From Pseudomonadota bacterium (GTDB lineage Bacteria > Desulfobacterota > Anaeroferrophillalia > Anaeroferrophillales > Tharpellaceae), in NCBI GenBank assembly GCA_015486445.1, contig WFRT01000343.1:1-18578 (forward strand): a DNA stretch of 18,578 bases. The letters are read 5' to 3'. The notes under the pieces are model-generated. The model did not search any database and was not told the DNA's origin. It saw nothing but the letters and a program-made list of their open reading frames with translations. Within the stretch, counting starts at the first letter, position 1; each line of letters starts with the position of its first letter. Positions 1 to 6,755 of the stretch are shown here, piece after piece. Both the position numbers and the translations under genes were made by a program.

Positions 1-402
1 GCCGACGGCCTTGGTTTCGGAGCCAATACCCGGGCCGCCCTGATTACCCGGGGGCTTTCGGAAATGACCCGGCTGGGAGTGGCGGCCGGGGCCGAGGCCC
101 GGACCTTTGCCGGCCTGGCCGGCATGGGAGATCTGGTTTTAACCTGTACCGGCGATCTTTCCCGCAACCGGACCGTGGGCCTGGAGCTGGGCCGGGGGCG
201 GAGCCTTAAGGATATCCTGGCCGGCATGACGATGGTCGCCGAAGGCGTCAAGACCACGGTTTCCACCTATCAGCTGGCGGCCCGGCTCAAGGTCGAGGCG
301 CCGATTACCGAGCAGGTTTACAAGATCCTGGAAGAAGGCAAGGACCCGCGTCAGGCGGTAACCGACCTTCTCAGGAGAAGTCTGAAAGCGGAGGATGGGT
401 GA
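1..402 (+). CDS. gpsA: Glycerol-3-phosphate dehydrogenase [NAD(P)+], C-terminal part (5' truncated by window edge)
   Basis: Reduces dihydroxyacetone phosphate to sn-glycerol-3-phosphate, the backbone for phospholipid synthesis; a cytoplasmic enzyme. The frame is open from base 1 and 133 residues are visible. The family is normally about 330-340 residues, so the N-terminal Rossmann NAD-binding domain lies outside the window. What is visible is the all-helical C-terminal substrate domain with the family blocks GLGFGANTRAALITRG, TFAGLAGMGDLVLTCTG and LSRNRTVGLELGRG; the Asn/Thr/Arg of the first block and the SRN of the last belong to the substrate site. The family block usually reads GDNT, whereas here it is GANT. 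The stop codon at 400-402 overlaps the upstream candidate start of dapB (395), so the two genes are probably cotranscribed and translationally coupled. Identification is secure. Confidence 0.95.
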   Translation, partial: ADGLGFGANTRAALITRGLSEMTRLGVAAGAEARTFAGLAGMGDLVLTCTGDLSRNRTVGLELGRGRSLKDILAGMTMVAEGVKTTVSTYQLAARLKVEAPITEQVYKILEEGKDPRQAVTDLLRRSLKAEDG

Positions 403-406
403 GGTT

Positions 407-1204
407 ATGTTGAAGATCGCGGTAACCGGGGCTTCCGGTCGTATGGGGAAGGCGTTCCAGGAATATCTTTCAAGCCGGGACGAGGTTCGGGCCCTGCCGG
501 TTTCCCTGCCGCACGGCCGGGCCCGGCGCAAATCGATAGAAGATGAGCTGGCCTCCCAGCTTGACGAGGTTCGGCGCAAATACGGTATCGACGTGATCGT
601 CGATTTCAGCACCCCCGAGGAGTCCCTGGCCGTGGCCGTCTGGGCTGCCCGCAACCGGGTTCCGATAGTTATCGGGACCACCGGCTTTACGCTTACCGAG
701 ATCAACTGGCTCGGTGAACTGCTCCATGAACTGCCGGTGCTGCTGAGCCCCAACCTGAGCATGATGATGAATCTGGCCCTGCGGATGACGGCCAACGCGA
801 CGGCGGTGTTGCCCCATGACACGGTCGATGTCGAGATTCTCGAGAAACATCATCGCCAGAAGCGCAACGCGCCGAGCAGCACGGCCTTGAACCTGGCCCA
901 GGTGGTGGCGGAAAAGCGGGGCTGGTCGCTGTCCGAAGCCCTGCGTCACCAGTCCCGCTGGGGACTGATCGGTCCGCGTTCGAACAAGGAGATCGCCATC
1001 TCCAGTCTGCGGGCTGGAACCTTGAACAGCGAGCACACGATAATTTTCGCGACCAGCGGCGAAAGCCTGGAAATCACCCACCGCTCCCAGACCCTGGAGC
1101 CGTTCGCCCGGGGCGCCCTGCAGGCGGCGGAGTGGATCATTCGCCAGCCCCCGGGGGTCTACGACATGCTCGACATGCTGGGGCTTAACGACGTTCTTTA
1201 CTGA
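407..1204 (+). CDS. dapB: 4-hydroxy-tetrahydrodipicolinate reductase, divergent
   Basis: Catalyses the NAD(P)H-dependent reduction step of the diaminopimelate/lysine pathway, in the cytoplasm. The protein is 265 residues when started at ATG 407, a normal length. The N-terminal nucleotide-binding loop GASGRMG is at residues 8-14, followed by VDFSTPEE (65-72) and IGTTGF (89-94). The catalytic block has the His-His pair at 148-149 and Lys152, then NAPSSTA (154-160). The family signature there is DAPSGTA, so Asp to Asn and Gly to Ser replacements are visible. The later block RAGTLNSEHT also departs from the usual RGGxxxGEHT. An in-frame ATG at 395 would overlap the gpsA stop. I prefer 407 because DapB proteins normally begin a few residues before the AVTGA strand and GGAGG (390-394) would abut the 395 start. 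The 3' end overlaps the convergent LysR gene by 7 bases. The fold assignment is firm; canonical activity is inferred. Confidence 0.88.
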   Translation: MLKIAVTGASGRMGKAFQEYLSSRDEVRALPVSLPHGRARRKSIEDELASQLDEVRRKYGIDVIVDFSTPEESLAVAVWAARNRVPIVIGTTGFTLTEINWLGELLHELPVLLSPNLSMMMNLALRMTANATAVLPHDTVDVEILEKHHRQKRNAPSSTALNLAQVVAEKRGWSLSEALRHQSRWGLIGPRSNKEIAISSLRAGTLNSEHTIIFATSGESLEITHRSQTLEPFARGALQAAEWIIRQPPGVYDMLDMLGLNDVLY

Positions 1205-2097
1205 TTGTCGGCCAGGATGAAACGGCTGAGGGCTGCGGCCAGCGGCGAAAGCTTGCGGCGCCGGTCGCAGACCAGGTGGAAGCGGCGGTGAATCGGCGGC
1301 CCGGGCAGGGCGAGCCGGGTCAGCCTGCCGGCCGCCAGATCCTCGGCCACCGCGAGATCGGAGATAATCGCGGCCCCCAAGTTGCCTTTCAAGGCCTGCC
1401 GGATGGCTTCGACACTGCCCATCTCGGCAACCTGGTTGAGTTCATGCGCTCCCCTGATGCCGAGTTCGAGCAGCGCGGACAAGGTCACCCGGCGCGTGGC
1501 CGAACCCTTTTCCCGGAGGATCAGGGGAAGTTTTTTCAACTCCTCCACCGTTGTCCGCGGGGCCCGGGCGGCCGCGATGGCCGGACCGGCCACCAGGATC
1601 AGTTCATCCCCGTGGCTGGGTTGGGAAATGAACTCGCCGGCCGGGGCCGGAGTGCCGACCAGGCCGAGTTCGAGGCTGCCGTCCGCGATCTGGGAGAGAA
1701 TTTCCTCGCTGTCTCCGATTTTCAAGGTGATCCGCACCTTTTCCCGGCCGCGGGAAAACTGCCCGATAAGGCCCGGCAGGAGGTATTGTCCCGGGGTGTT
1801 GCTGCCGCCGATCTCGAGGCTTCCGGCCTCGGCCCCGGCATGGAGCCGGAGTTCTTTCTCGGCCCGCTGCTGGAGATTGTAGATCCGCCGGGCGTAGGGC
1901 AGAAAAAGTTTTCCCGCCGGGGTCAGGCGAATCTGCCGGCCGCCCCGTTCCAGGAGTTCCACCCCGAGGTATCTTTCCAGGGTTTTCAGGTGGCTGCTGA
2001 CCGTGGGCTGGGTAAGGTGGATCTTTTCCGCGGCCTGGCTGAAGTTGAGCAACTCGCTGACGGCCAGGAAAACCTGGATCTGGCGCATCTCGATCAT
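1198..2097 (-). CDS. LysR-family transcriptional regulator
   Basis: DNA-binding regulator of 299 residues, the usual length for this family. The N-terminal winged helix-turn-helix spans roughly residues 4-62 (FSQAAEKIHLTQPTVSSHL is the recognition region), followed by a linker helix and a periplasmic-binding-like effector domain from about residue 93 (GSLEIGGSNTPGQYLLPGLI onward). I chose ATG 2097 because AAGAGG lies at a good distance upstream (2108-2113) and the protein then begins MIEMRQIQVFLAV, as is typical. The longer GTG start at 2148 has no Shine-Dalgarno. The effector domain resembles, from memory, the LysR subgroup linked to selenium metabolism in anaerobes, but the ligand cannot be told from sequence. 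It is divergent from the PAS/GGDEF gene across 2098-2282, where an operator would be expected. It is convergent with dapB, ending inside that gene's last codons. Confidence 0.9.
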   Translation of the reverse strand: MIEMRQIQVFLAVSELLNFSQAAEKIHLTQPTVSSHLKTLERYLGVELLERGGRQIRLTPAGKLFLPYARRIYNLQQRAEKELRLHAGAEAGSLEIGGSNTPGQYLLPGLIGQFSRGREKVRITLKIGDSEEILSQIADGSLELGLVGTPAPAGEFISQPSHGDELILVAGPAIAAARAPRTTVEELKKLPLILREKGSATRRVTLSALLELGIRGAHELNQVAEMGSVEAIRQALKGNLGAAIISDLAVAEDLAAGRLTRLALPGPPIHRRFHLVCDRRRKLSPLAAALSRFILADNQ

Positions 2098-2282
2098 CGG
2101 GAAAAAGCCTCTTATAAAGGATGGAAGACTGGCAACCTGACCTCTCACCCATAAAGTAAAAATGGCTCTTCGTCAACCGAACCGGGGCGGAAAATTATTT
2201 AAGGGCCAAACCGGCGGTTTTTTGTCAACCGGGTTTGACCGCCGGAAATTTTCGGCGGTCGGACTTATTCAGGAGAACTGGC
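2098..2282. promoter_or_regulatory. Divergent intergenic region with repeats and competing hairpins
   Basis: This 185-bp region separates the LysR gene (-) from the PAS gene (+) and should hold both promoters. Visible elements are as follows. GTCAACCG occurs twice as a direct repeat (2172-2179 and 2224-2231). A dyad GTCAA-N6-TTGAC lies at 2224-2239. CCGGCGGT (2211-2218) is complementary to ACCGCCGG (2238-2245). ACCGCCG (2238-2244) is also complementary to CGGCGGT (2253-2259). The last two pairings share one arm, so they are mutually exclusive. AGGAG at 2271-2275 is the ribosome-binding site for the + strand gene. I could not define convincing -35/-10 boxes. A LysR operator here is an inference from the divergent layout. 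Confidence 0.45.
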
Positions 2283-3107
2283 GTGACAATAATACAGAAA
2301 GAGGTTCTGGCCGCGATCGCGGCGGGAACCGGTTGCGGCCTTATCATTCTCAACAAGGATGATAAAATCGAATACTGGAGTCCGCAGATGGAGGATGTTA
2401 CCCGGCTGCCGGCTGCTAAGGTGCTGGGCCAGGCCTGGGACAGCCTGCTGCTGCCCGCCGGGGTCAGCGCCGCGGATGAAGAACCGGAACTGGTGGCCGC
2501 CGACCAGGCCCTGCCGGGGATCATTTTCTACCCGGTTACCGGCAGCCGGAAGTCAGTTTACCGCCGCATCGGGATTCTGCGTCTGACCGCGGGCCCGGCC
2601 TTGGCCGAGATGGAGACGCTGGCCCTGTTCGTGGCCAAAACCGCCTCCGGGATTCCCAACCGGGAAGCGCTTTCCGAGTTGGTCCTGCATCAACTGGCCT
2701 ACTGGGAGCGCTATCGGGTCTCATTTTCGCTGCTGTTGCTGAAAATTGTCAACCACGGTTCATTTGTCGACGATTTGGGAGCAGAGGACTGGGAGTTGAC
2801 CAACCGTTCGGTTTTCGATCAGCTCTGCGCCTACATGCGGATGACCGACAAGATCGGGTTGTACGACGAGGCCACGTTCTGGGTGGTGCTGACCAACTCG
2901 ACCCCCGAGGGCAGCCAGGTGGTGGCCGACAAGATCAAACGCCTGATTTCGGCCATGCAGGTTGGTAAGCTGGGGTATTCCCCCGAAGTCGTGGTCGGCG
3001 GGGTCGCAGCCCGGGCCGGGGAAAAGGTGGACGAGATGCTGAAGCGGGCTGAACAGGAGGTCGAAAAAGCCGCCCGGCAGGCCTCCGGACTCTCCTTTAC
3101 CTCTTGA
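2283..3107 (+). CDS. PAS domain plus degenerate GGDEF domain protein
   Basis: Predicted cytoplasmic signalling protein of 274 residues with no membrane segment. The GTG start at 2283 is chosen because AGGAGAA (2271-2277) sits 5 bases upstream; the longer TTG start at 2235 has none. Residues about 5-100 look like a PAS sensor (GLIILNKDDKIEYWSPQMED, then VLGQAWDSLL). Residues about 118-270 align by eye with GGDEF diguanylate cyclases: IPNREAL (124-130) for the LPNR start, LLLLKI (150-155) for the metal-binding strand, and a C-terminal block ending in EMLKRAEQEVEKAARQ. The catalytic features are gone: the GGDEF position reads DEATF (195-199) and the metal-binding Asp-x-Asp strand reads KIV. However, RMTD (186-189) sits exactly five residues before DEATF, where the inhibitory RxxD site belongs. 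I infer an enzymatically dead domain that may still bind c-di-GMP. It is followed after 4 bases by the nucleosidase-like gene. Confidence 0.75.
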   Translation: MTIIQKEVLAAIAAGTGCGLIILNKDDKIEYWSPQMEDVTRLPAAKVLGQAWDSLLLPAGVSAADEEPELVAADQALPGIIFYPVTGSRKSVYRRIGILRLTAGPALAEMETLALFVAKTASGIPNREALSELVLHQLAYWERYRVSFSLLLLKIVNHGSFVDDLGAEDWELTNRSVFDQLCAYMRMTDKIGLYDEATFWVVLTNSTPEGSQVVADKIKRLISAMQVGKLGYSPEVVVGGVAARAGEKVDEMLKRAEQEVEKAARQASGLSFTS

Positions 3108-3111
3108 TGAG

Positions 3112-3759
3112 ATGCTGTTGATTACCGCCGCCGTCATGGCGGAACTTGAACCGCTGGTCAGAGAGTATGACTTCGAGGCTTTCCGGGGGCCGGGCTTTTA
3201 TCACCACCGGCGCCGGCCGGTCCTGGTGGCCGCCGTCGGTATCGGCCTGGTCGATTTCAGCGCCGGGCTCGCCCTGCTGCTCAAGGAACACGGGGTCAGC
3301 CGGGCGCTTCTGACCGGCAGCTGCGGGGTTTACCCCGGGGCCCGGCAACGCTGGCCGCTCGGCACCCTCGCCCGGCCCGCCCGGGTTACTCTCGGCGACC
3401 CGGCGGCCGCCACCGGCCAGGCCTACTTTCCCGCCCCCATGGATTGTCGCTGCGACCTCGATAAGGGGGAGCTTTTCCCGTTTGACGCGGAGGCCGAGGG
3501 AGACTGCCTGACCCTGGCCGCGATCACCTCCAGTAATGCCGCGGCCCGGCGGCTGGAAAAATTCTACCGGGCCGACTTCGAGCAGATGGAGGCCTTTGCC
3601 TTCGCCCGCCTCTGCCGCCGGCTGGAAATCCCGGCCGCGGCCCTGTTCGCCGTGGTTAACGAGGTCGGGGAGCAATCCCATTCCCAGTGGCTCGCCCGCT
3701 CCCGGGCCGGGGCGGAAAAATGCGCCGAGGTGCTGGGCGAAAAACTGGACCTCGGTTGA
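3112..3759 (+). CDS. mqnB: Probable futalosine hydrolase (nucleoside phosphorylase/nucleosidase fold)
   Basis: A 215-residue protein with the layout of the MTA/SAH nucleosidase-purine nucleoside phosphorylase superfamily. It has an N-terminal strand MLLITAAVMAELEPL, a glycine-rich VGIGLVDFSAGLAL region (about 44-57), LLTGSCGVYPGA (about 67-78), a substrate-binding block with QMEAFAFARLC near 160-170, and VNEVGEQSHSQWLAR near the C-terminus. The (S)NxVG...W pattern in the last block is what I associate with MqnB. MqnB releases hypoxanthine from futalosine to give dehypoxanthine futalosine in the alternative menaquinone pathway. The usual MEG motif is MEA here. No other mqn gene is in the window, so the pathway assignment rests on the family resemblance alone; another nucleosidase is possible. 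The start follows the preceding stop by 4 bases with only a weak GATGAG upstream, which suggests translational coupling. Confidence 0.62.
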   Translation: MLLITAAVMAELEPLVREYDFEAFRGPGFYHHRRRPVLVAAVGIGLVDFSAGLALLLKEHGVSRALLTGSCGVYPGARQRWPLGTLARPARVTLGDPAAATGQAYFPAPMDCRCDLDKGELFPFDAEAEGDCLTLAAITSSNAAARRLEKFYRADFEQMEAFAFARLCRRLEIPAAALFAVVNEVGEQSHSQWLARSRAGAEKCAEVLGEKLDLG

Positions 3760-3791
3760 TTCGGGCCGGCGGGCAGCTTGCCGGGATTGAT

Positions 3792-3820
3792 TTTACTTGT
3801 CTAAGCCCCTCTTTTATGTT
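3792..3820 (+). promoter_or_regulatory. Candidate sigma-70 promoter for tRNA-Arg
   Basis: TTTACT (3792-3797) and TATGTT (3815-3820) are separated by 17 bases, each matching four of six consensus positions. Transcription would start near 3827, about 17 bases before the mature tRNA. The surrounding sequence is locally AT-rich compared with its GC-rich neighbours. Position and spacing are the only support. Confidence 0.4.
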
Positions 3821-3843
3821 ATCACGGGCATCCTTGAAAACCC

Positions 3844-3920
<77 letters not shown>

Positions 3921-3932
3921 TGAAAGATTAAA

Positions 3933-3968
3933 GGGTTAGCCGATATCACATCGGCTAACCCTTTTTTT
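3933..3968 (+). terminator. Rho-independent terminator after tRNA-Arg
   Basis: A perfect 12-bp stem, GGGTTAGCCGAT (3933-3944) with ATCGGCTAACCC (3950-3961), has a 5-base loop and is followed by seven T residues (3962-3968). It starts 12 bases after the tRNA CCA. In the opposite direction it lies downstream of ftsH and is followed by a short T-rich stretch (TTTAAT), so it may also stop ftsH transcription weakly. Confidence 0.93.
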
Positions 3969-4009
3969 GTGGGTTTTTCCAAAATGAGGCAGCAGCCCCC
4001 ATGGGTTTC

Positions 4010-5902
4010 TCAGCTTGCCGGTTTTTCCTCGAGCAGGTTTTTGACGATTTCGCCGTCGATGACCTCTCGCTCCTCCAGGGTGGCGGCCAGACGGTCGAGG
4101 ATGGGGCGCTTTTCGGTGAGGATCGCGGTCGCCCGGCGGTATTCGTTTTCGACGATTTCCCGGACCTCGTCGTCGATCATCCGGGCGGTTTCCTCGCTGA
4201 AATTGCGTTCGACCTGGTCCTGGCCGGGCAGGAACTGGAGTTCGTGGTGCTTGCCGTAGGTCAGGGGGCCGAGCTTTTTGCTCATGCCCAGGCGGGTGAC
4301 CATCGAGCGGGCGATTTCCGAGGCCCGTTCGAGGTCGTTGGAGGCTCCGCTCGAGACATCGCCGTAGACGATTTCCTCGGCCACCCGGCCGCCCAGGAGG
4401 ATGGCGACCTGGTCTTTGAGCTCGGCTTCGGTGGAAAGGAATTTCTCCTCGACCGGGAGCTGCAGGGTGTAGCCCAGGGCCGCGACCCCGCGGGGGATGA
4501 TCGAAACCTTGTGGACCGGTTCGCCGGTGGGAACGATCTCGGCCACCAGGGCGTGACCCGATTCGTGGAAGGCGACCCGCTTTTTCTCACCCGGGTTGAG
4601 GGCCCGGTGCTTTTTCTCGGGCCCGGCGATGACCCGGTCGATGGCGGCCTCGAAATCGGCCATCGTGACCTCCTTGCCCTTGCGCCTGAGGGCCTGGATG
4701 GCGGCTTCGTTGCAGATGTTTTCCAGGTCGGCCCCGACAAAACCCGGGGTCCGCTGGGCCACAACCTTGAGGTCGATGTCGTCGGCCAGGGTGAGCCGTT
4801 TGGCGTGGAGCTTGAGAATCGCTTCCCGGTCGGTCAGGTCGGGCTTGTCGACCAGGACCTGGCGGTCGAAGCGGCCGGCCCGCATCAGGGCCTTGTCGAG
4901 GATCTCAGGCCGGTTGGTGGCGGCCATGACAATGACCCCGGAAGAGGTGTCGAAGCCGTCCATCTCGGTCAGGATCTGGTTTAAGGTCTGCTCCCTTTCG
5001 TCGTGGCCGCCCATCAGCGGCCCGGCCCCGCGGGCCCGGCCGATGGCGTCGAGTTCGTCGATGAAGATGATGCAGGGGGCGTGCTGGCGGGCCTGTTCGA
5101 AAAGTTCGCGCACCCGGGCCGCGCCGACCCCGACGAACATCTCGATGAACTCCGAGCCGCTGATCGGAAAGAAGGGCACGCCGGCCTCGCCGGCCACGGC
5201 CCGGGCCAGCAGGGTCTTGCCGGTGCCCGGGGGGCCGACCATCAGGATGCCCTTGGGAATCCGGCCGCCGAGTTTCTTGATTTCATCGGGATTCTTGAGA
5301 AAGTCGATGCACTCCTTGAGTTCCTGCTTGGCCGCCTCGGCCCCGGCCACGTCGTCGAAGGTGACCTTGGGCAGGGTGTCGGGATGGATGTGGATCTTGT
5401 TGCCGATGTTGAGCACCCCCTTGCCGAGGCCGCCCATCCGCTTGGCCATCCAGCTCCAGACGAGAAAGAGCAGGCCAAAGGGCAGGACCCAGTTGAAAAT
5501 GAATTTTTCCAGCCAGTCGCTGTTGATCTGGACCGTGTACTTGACCCCGTTTTTCTCCAGCATCAGGGCGAGATCGTTGTTCCAGTTCAGGGGCACCGTG
5601 ATGAAGCGCTTGGGTTTTCCCTGCTCATCGGTTTTTTTCAAAACCCCGGTAATCATCTTGTCGGTGACCACCGCCTGGCTGATTTCGTGGTTTTTGACCA
5701 GCGTGAGAAATTCGCTGTAGGGAATCTCCTCCTGCTTGACGACCATGTAGTTGTGGTAGATCTGGAGGGAGAAGAGGATGAAGATCAGGTAGAGCCAGAA
5801 ATTGAAGCCGGGATTCTGCCAGAACTTCTCCCGGGTGGTGTTGTTGATTTCAATCTTCGGTTTTTTACTGTCCGAATTGATGGTAAAGTCGTTTTTGGCC
5901 AT
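4010..5902 (-). CDS. ftsH: ATP-dependent zinc metalloprotease FtsH
   Basis: Inner-membrane AAA+ protease of 630 residues, close to the usual family length. It degrades membrane and short-lived cytosolic proteins; in E. coli it also tunes LPS synthesis by degrading LpxC. Two membrane helices are visible (about 35-55 and 134-153) flanking a periplasmic domain. The AAA+ module has Walker A GPPGTGKT (223-230), the pore motif FVG (256-258), Walker B IIFIDELD (278-285) and the second region of homology with arginines near 341-347 (MRAGRFDR). The protease part has the zinc motif HESGH (446-450) and the likely third ligand Asp523 in SGASNDLERA. All catalytic residues are present. The start is fixed by AGGAGGAG at 5907-5914, a few bases upstream. 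It is divergent from the membrane protein at 6086. Nothing is broken or unusual. Confidence 0.97.
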   Translation of the reverse strand: MAKNDFTINSDSKKPKIEINNTTREKFWQNPGFNFWLYLIFILFSLQIYHNYMVVKQEEIPYSEFLTLVKNHEISQAVVTDKMITGVLKKTDEQGKPKRFITVPLNWNNDLALMLEKNGVKYTVQINSDWLEKFIFNWVLPFGLLFLVWSWMAKRMGGLGKGVLNIGNKIHIHPDTLPKVTFDDVAGAEAAKQELKECIDFLKNPDEIKKLGGRIPKGILMVGPPGTGKTLLARAVAGEAGVPFFPISGSEFIEMFVGVGAARVRELFEQARQHAPCIIFIDELDAIGRARGAGPLMGGHDEREQTLNQILTEMDGFDTSSGVIVMAATNRPEILDKALMRAGRFDRQVLVDKPDLTDREAILKLHAKRLTLADDIDLKVVAQRTPGFVGADLENICNEAAIQALRRKGKEVTMADFEAAIDRVIAGPEKKHRALNPGEKKRVAFHESGHALVAEIVPTGEPVHKVSIIPRGVAALGYTLQLPVEEKFLSTEAELKDQVAILLGGRVAEEIVYGDVSSGASNDLERASEIARSMVTRLGMSKKLGPLTYGKHHELQFLPGQDQVERNFSEETARMIDDEVREIVENEYRRATAILTEKRPILDRLAATLEEREVIDGEIVKNLLEEKPAS

Positions 5903-6085
5903 ATTTCTCCTCCTGGTGATATAATCCCCGCAACCCGGCGGCGGCCGGGGCCGGTGAATTGCGGTTTACTTCGTGTAATCGTTGGTTTATATTGGATCCG
6001 GAAGCGACATTGTGAAACCGGGCCCGGCCGGCTTGCCGGTCGGCGCCCTGATCCTCAATATATAATACCACAGGGGGCTTGGGAA
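5903..6085. promoter_or_regulatory. Divergent intergenic region between ftsH and the membrane protein gene
   Basis: This 183-bp region should carry promoters in both directions. TATAAT occurs at 5920-5925 and at 6061-6066 on the + strand. The second lies 19 bases before the TTG start at 6086 and is a plausible -10 box, but no good -35 box is found at 16-18 bases from it (TTGCCG at 6033-6038 is 22 bases away). The ribosome-binding site of ftsH occupies 5907-5914. No hairpin or small open frame stands out. Confidence 0.3.
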
Positions 6086-6673
6086 TTGGATAAAAAATTG
6101 AAGCAGCTGGTTTACCTGGTACTTTCGCTGGCGACCCTGGTGGCCGGTTATGCCTATCTCCGCTATGCCTACCGGATTGCCGACCGGATGCCTTTCACCC
6201 AGGAAATCGTCCTCATCATCCTGGGGACCGTGGCCACCGTCTTCATCACCGCCCTGCTGCTCAACCAGCAGACCGCGGTCGAGATCGAAAAAGAGCAGAA
6301 CATCAGGTTTCTGGAACTCAAGTCCCGAACCTATGACCGGCTGCTCGACCTGCTCGAACAGATGTCGCTGGTGGAAAACTTCGGCGAGGCCGAACTGACC
6401 AACCTGCAGTTCATTACCCATCGTCTGGCGATTGTCGCCTCGCCCGCGGTTTTGGATGAGTATCAGAATTTTCTCAAGGAGATCACTTCGCTTTCGGCCG
6501 ACAACAGTTTCAGCGGCGACACGGAGCGCCTGTCCGCGGCCCTGGGGCGGCTGACCGTGGAGATTCGCCAGGATCTGGTCGGTAATATTTCCCGCGGCCG
6601 TTATACCGAACAGCAGATCAGGAAGATGATTACCAGCAATTCGTCCCGTTCTTCGGAGATGGCCCGTGACTGA
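6086..6673 (+). CDS. Uncharacterised two-helix membrane protein with coiled coil
   Basis: I do not recognise a named family. The protein has 195 residues from a TTG start at 6086, preceded by a G-rich stretch (AGGGGG near 6071-6077). Two hydrophobic helices lie at about residues 7-26 and 39-59, separated by a short polar loop. They are followed by a charged, probably coiled-coil region (VEIEKEQNIRFLELKSRTYD, about 65-84) and a mostly helical soluble tail to the end. The layout suggests an inner-membrane protein with a cytoplasmic helical domain. The open frame extends far upstream, but that part is antisense to ftsH and is not expected to be coding. The gene is divergent from ftsH and ends at a terminator shared with msbA. 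Function is unknown; a partner or substrate relationship with FtsH would be speculation. Confidence 0.75.
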   Translation: MDKKLKQLVYLVLSLATLVAGYAYLRYAYRIADRMPFTQEIVLIILGTVATVFITALLLNQQTAVEIEKEQNIRFLELKSRTYDRLLDLLEQMSLVENFGEAELTNLQFITHRLAIVASPAVLDEYQNFLKEITSLSADNSFSGDTERLSAALGRLTVEIRQDLVGNISRGRYTEQQIRKMITSNSSRSSEMARD

Positions 6674-6728
6674 ATAAAGCCGCCCGGAGGTTGGGATCGA
6701 AGTACAGCAAGCCCGTTAAAAATTGCAG

Positions 6729-6755
6729 AAAAGGTCGGTTGGAACCGGCCTTTTT
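6729..6755. terminator. Bidirectional rho-independent terminator between convergent genes
   Basis: AAAAGGTCGGTT (6729-6740) pairs with AACCGGCCTTTT (6743-6754) with one G-T wobble, allowing for a small central loop. The + strand side is followed by T residues through 6755. The complementary strand also ends in a TTTT run. It lies 55 bases after the membrane protein gene and directly abuts the msbA stop codon (6755-6757), so it can end transcription from both sides, including the long lysS-msbA operon. Confidence 0.85.

Noticed and set aside
2111..2116. TATAAG on the - strand as the -10 box of the LysR gene
   Set aside because: It overlaps the Shine-Dalgarno and would leave almost no leader before the start codon; no -35 box lies at a suitable distance.
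3766..3784. Small hairpin CCGGC/GCCGG after mqnB as a terminator
   Set aside because: The stem is only 5 bp and no T-run follows; the strong terminator after the tRNA is a better end for read-through.
5003..6085. Long open frame on the + strand running into the membrane protein gene
   Set aside because: It is antisense to ftsH, low in complexity and rich in Gly/Asp/Val/Leu, as expected for the complement of a GC-rich gene. Only the part from 6086 has membrane helices and lies outside ftsH.
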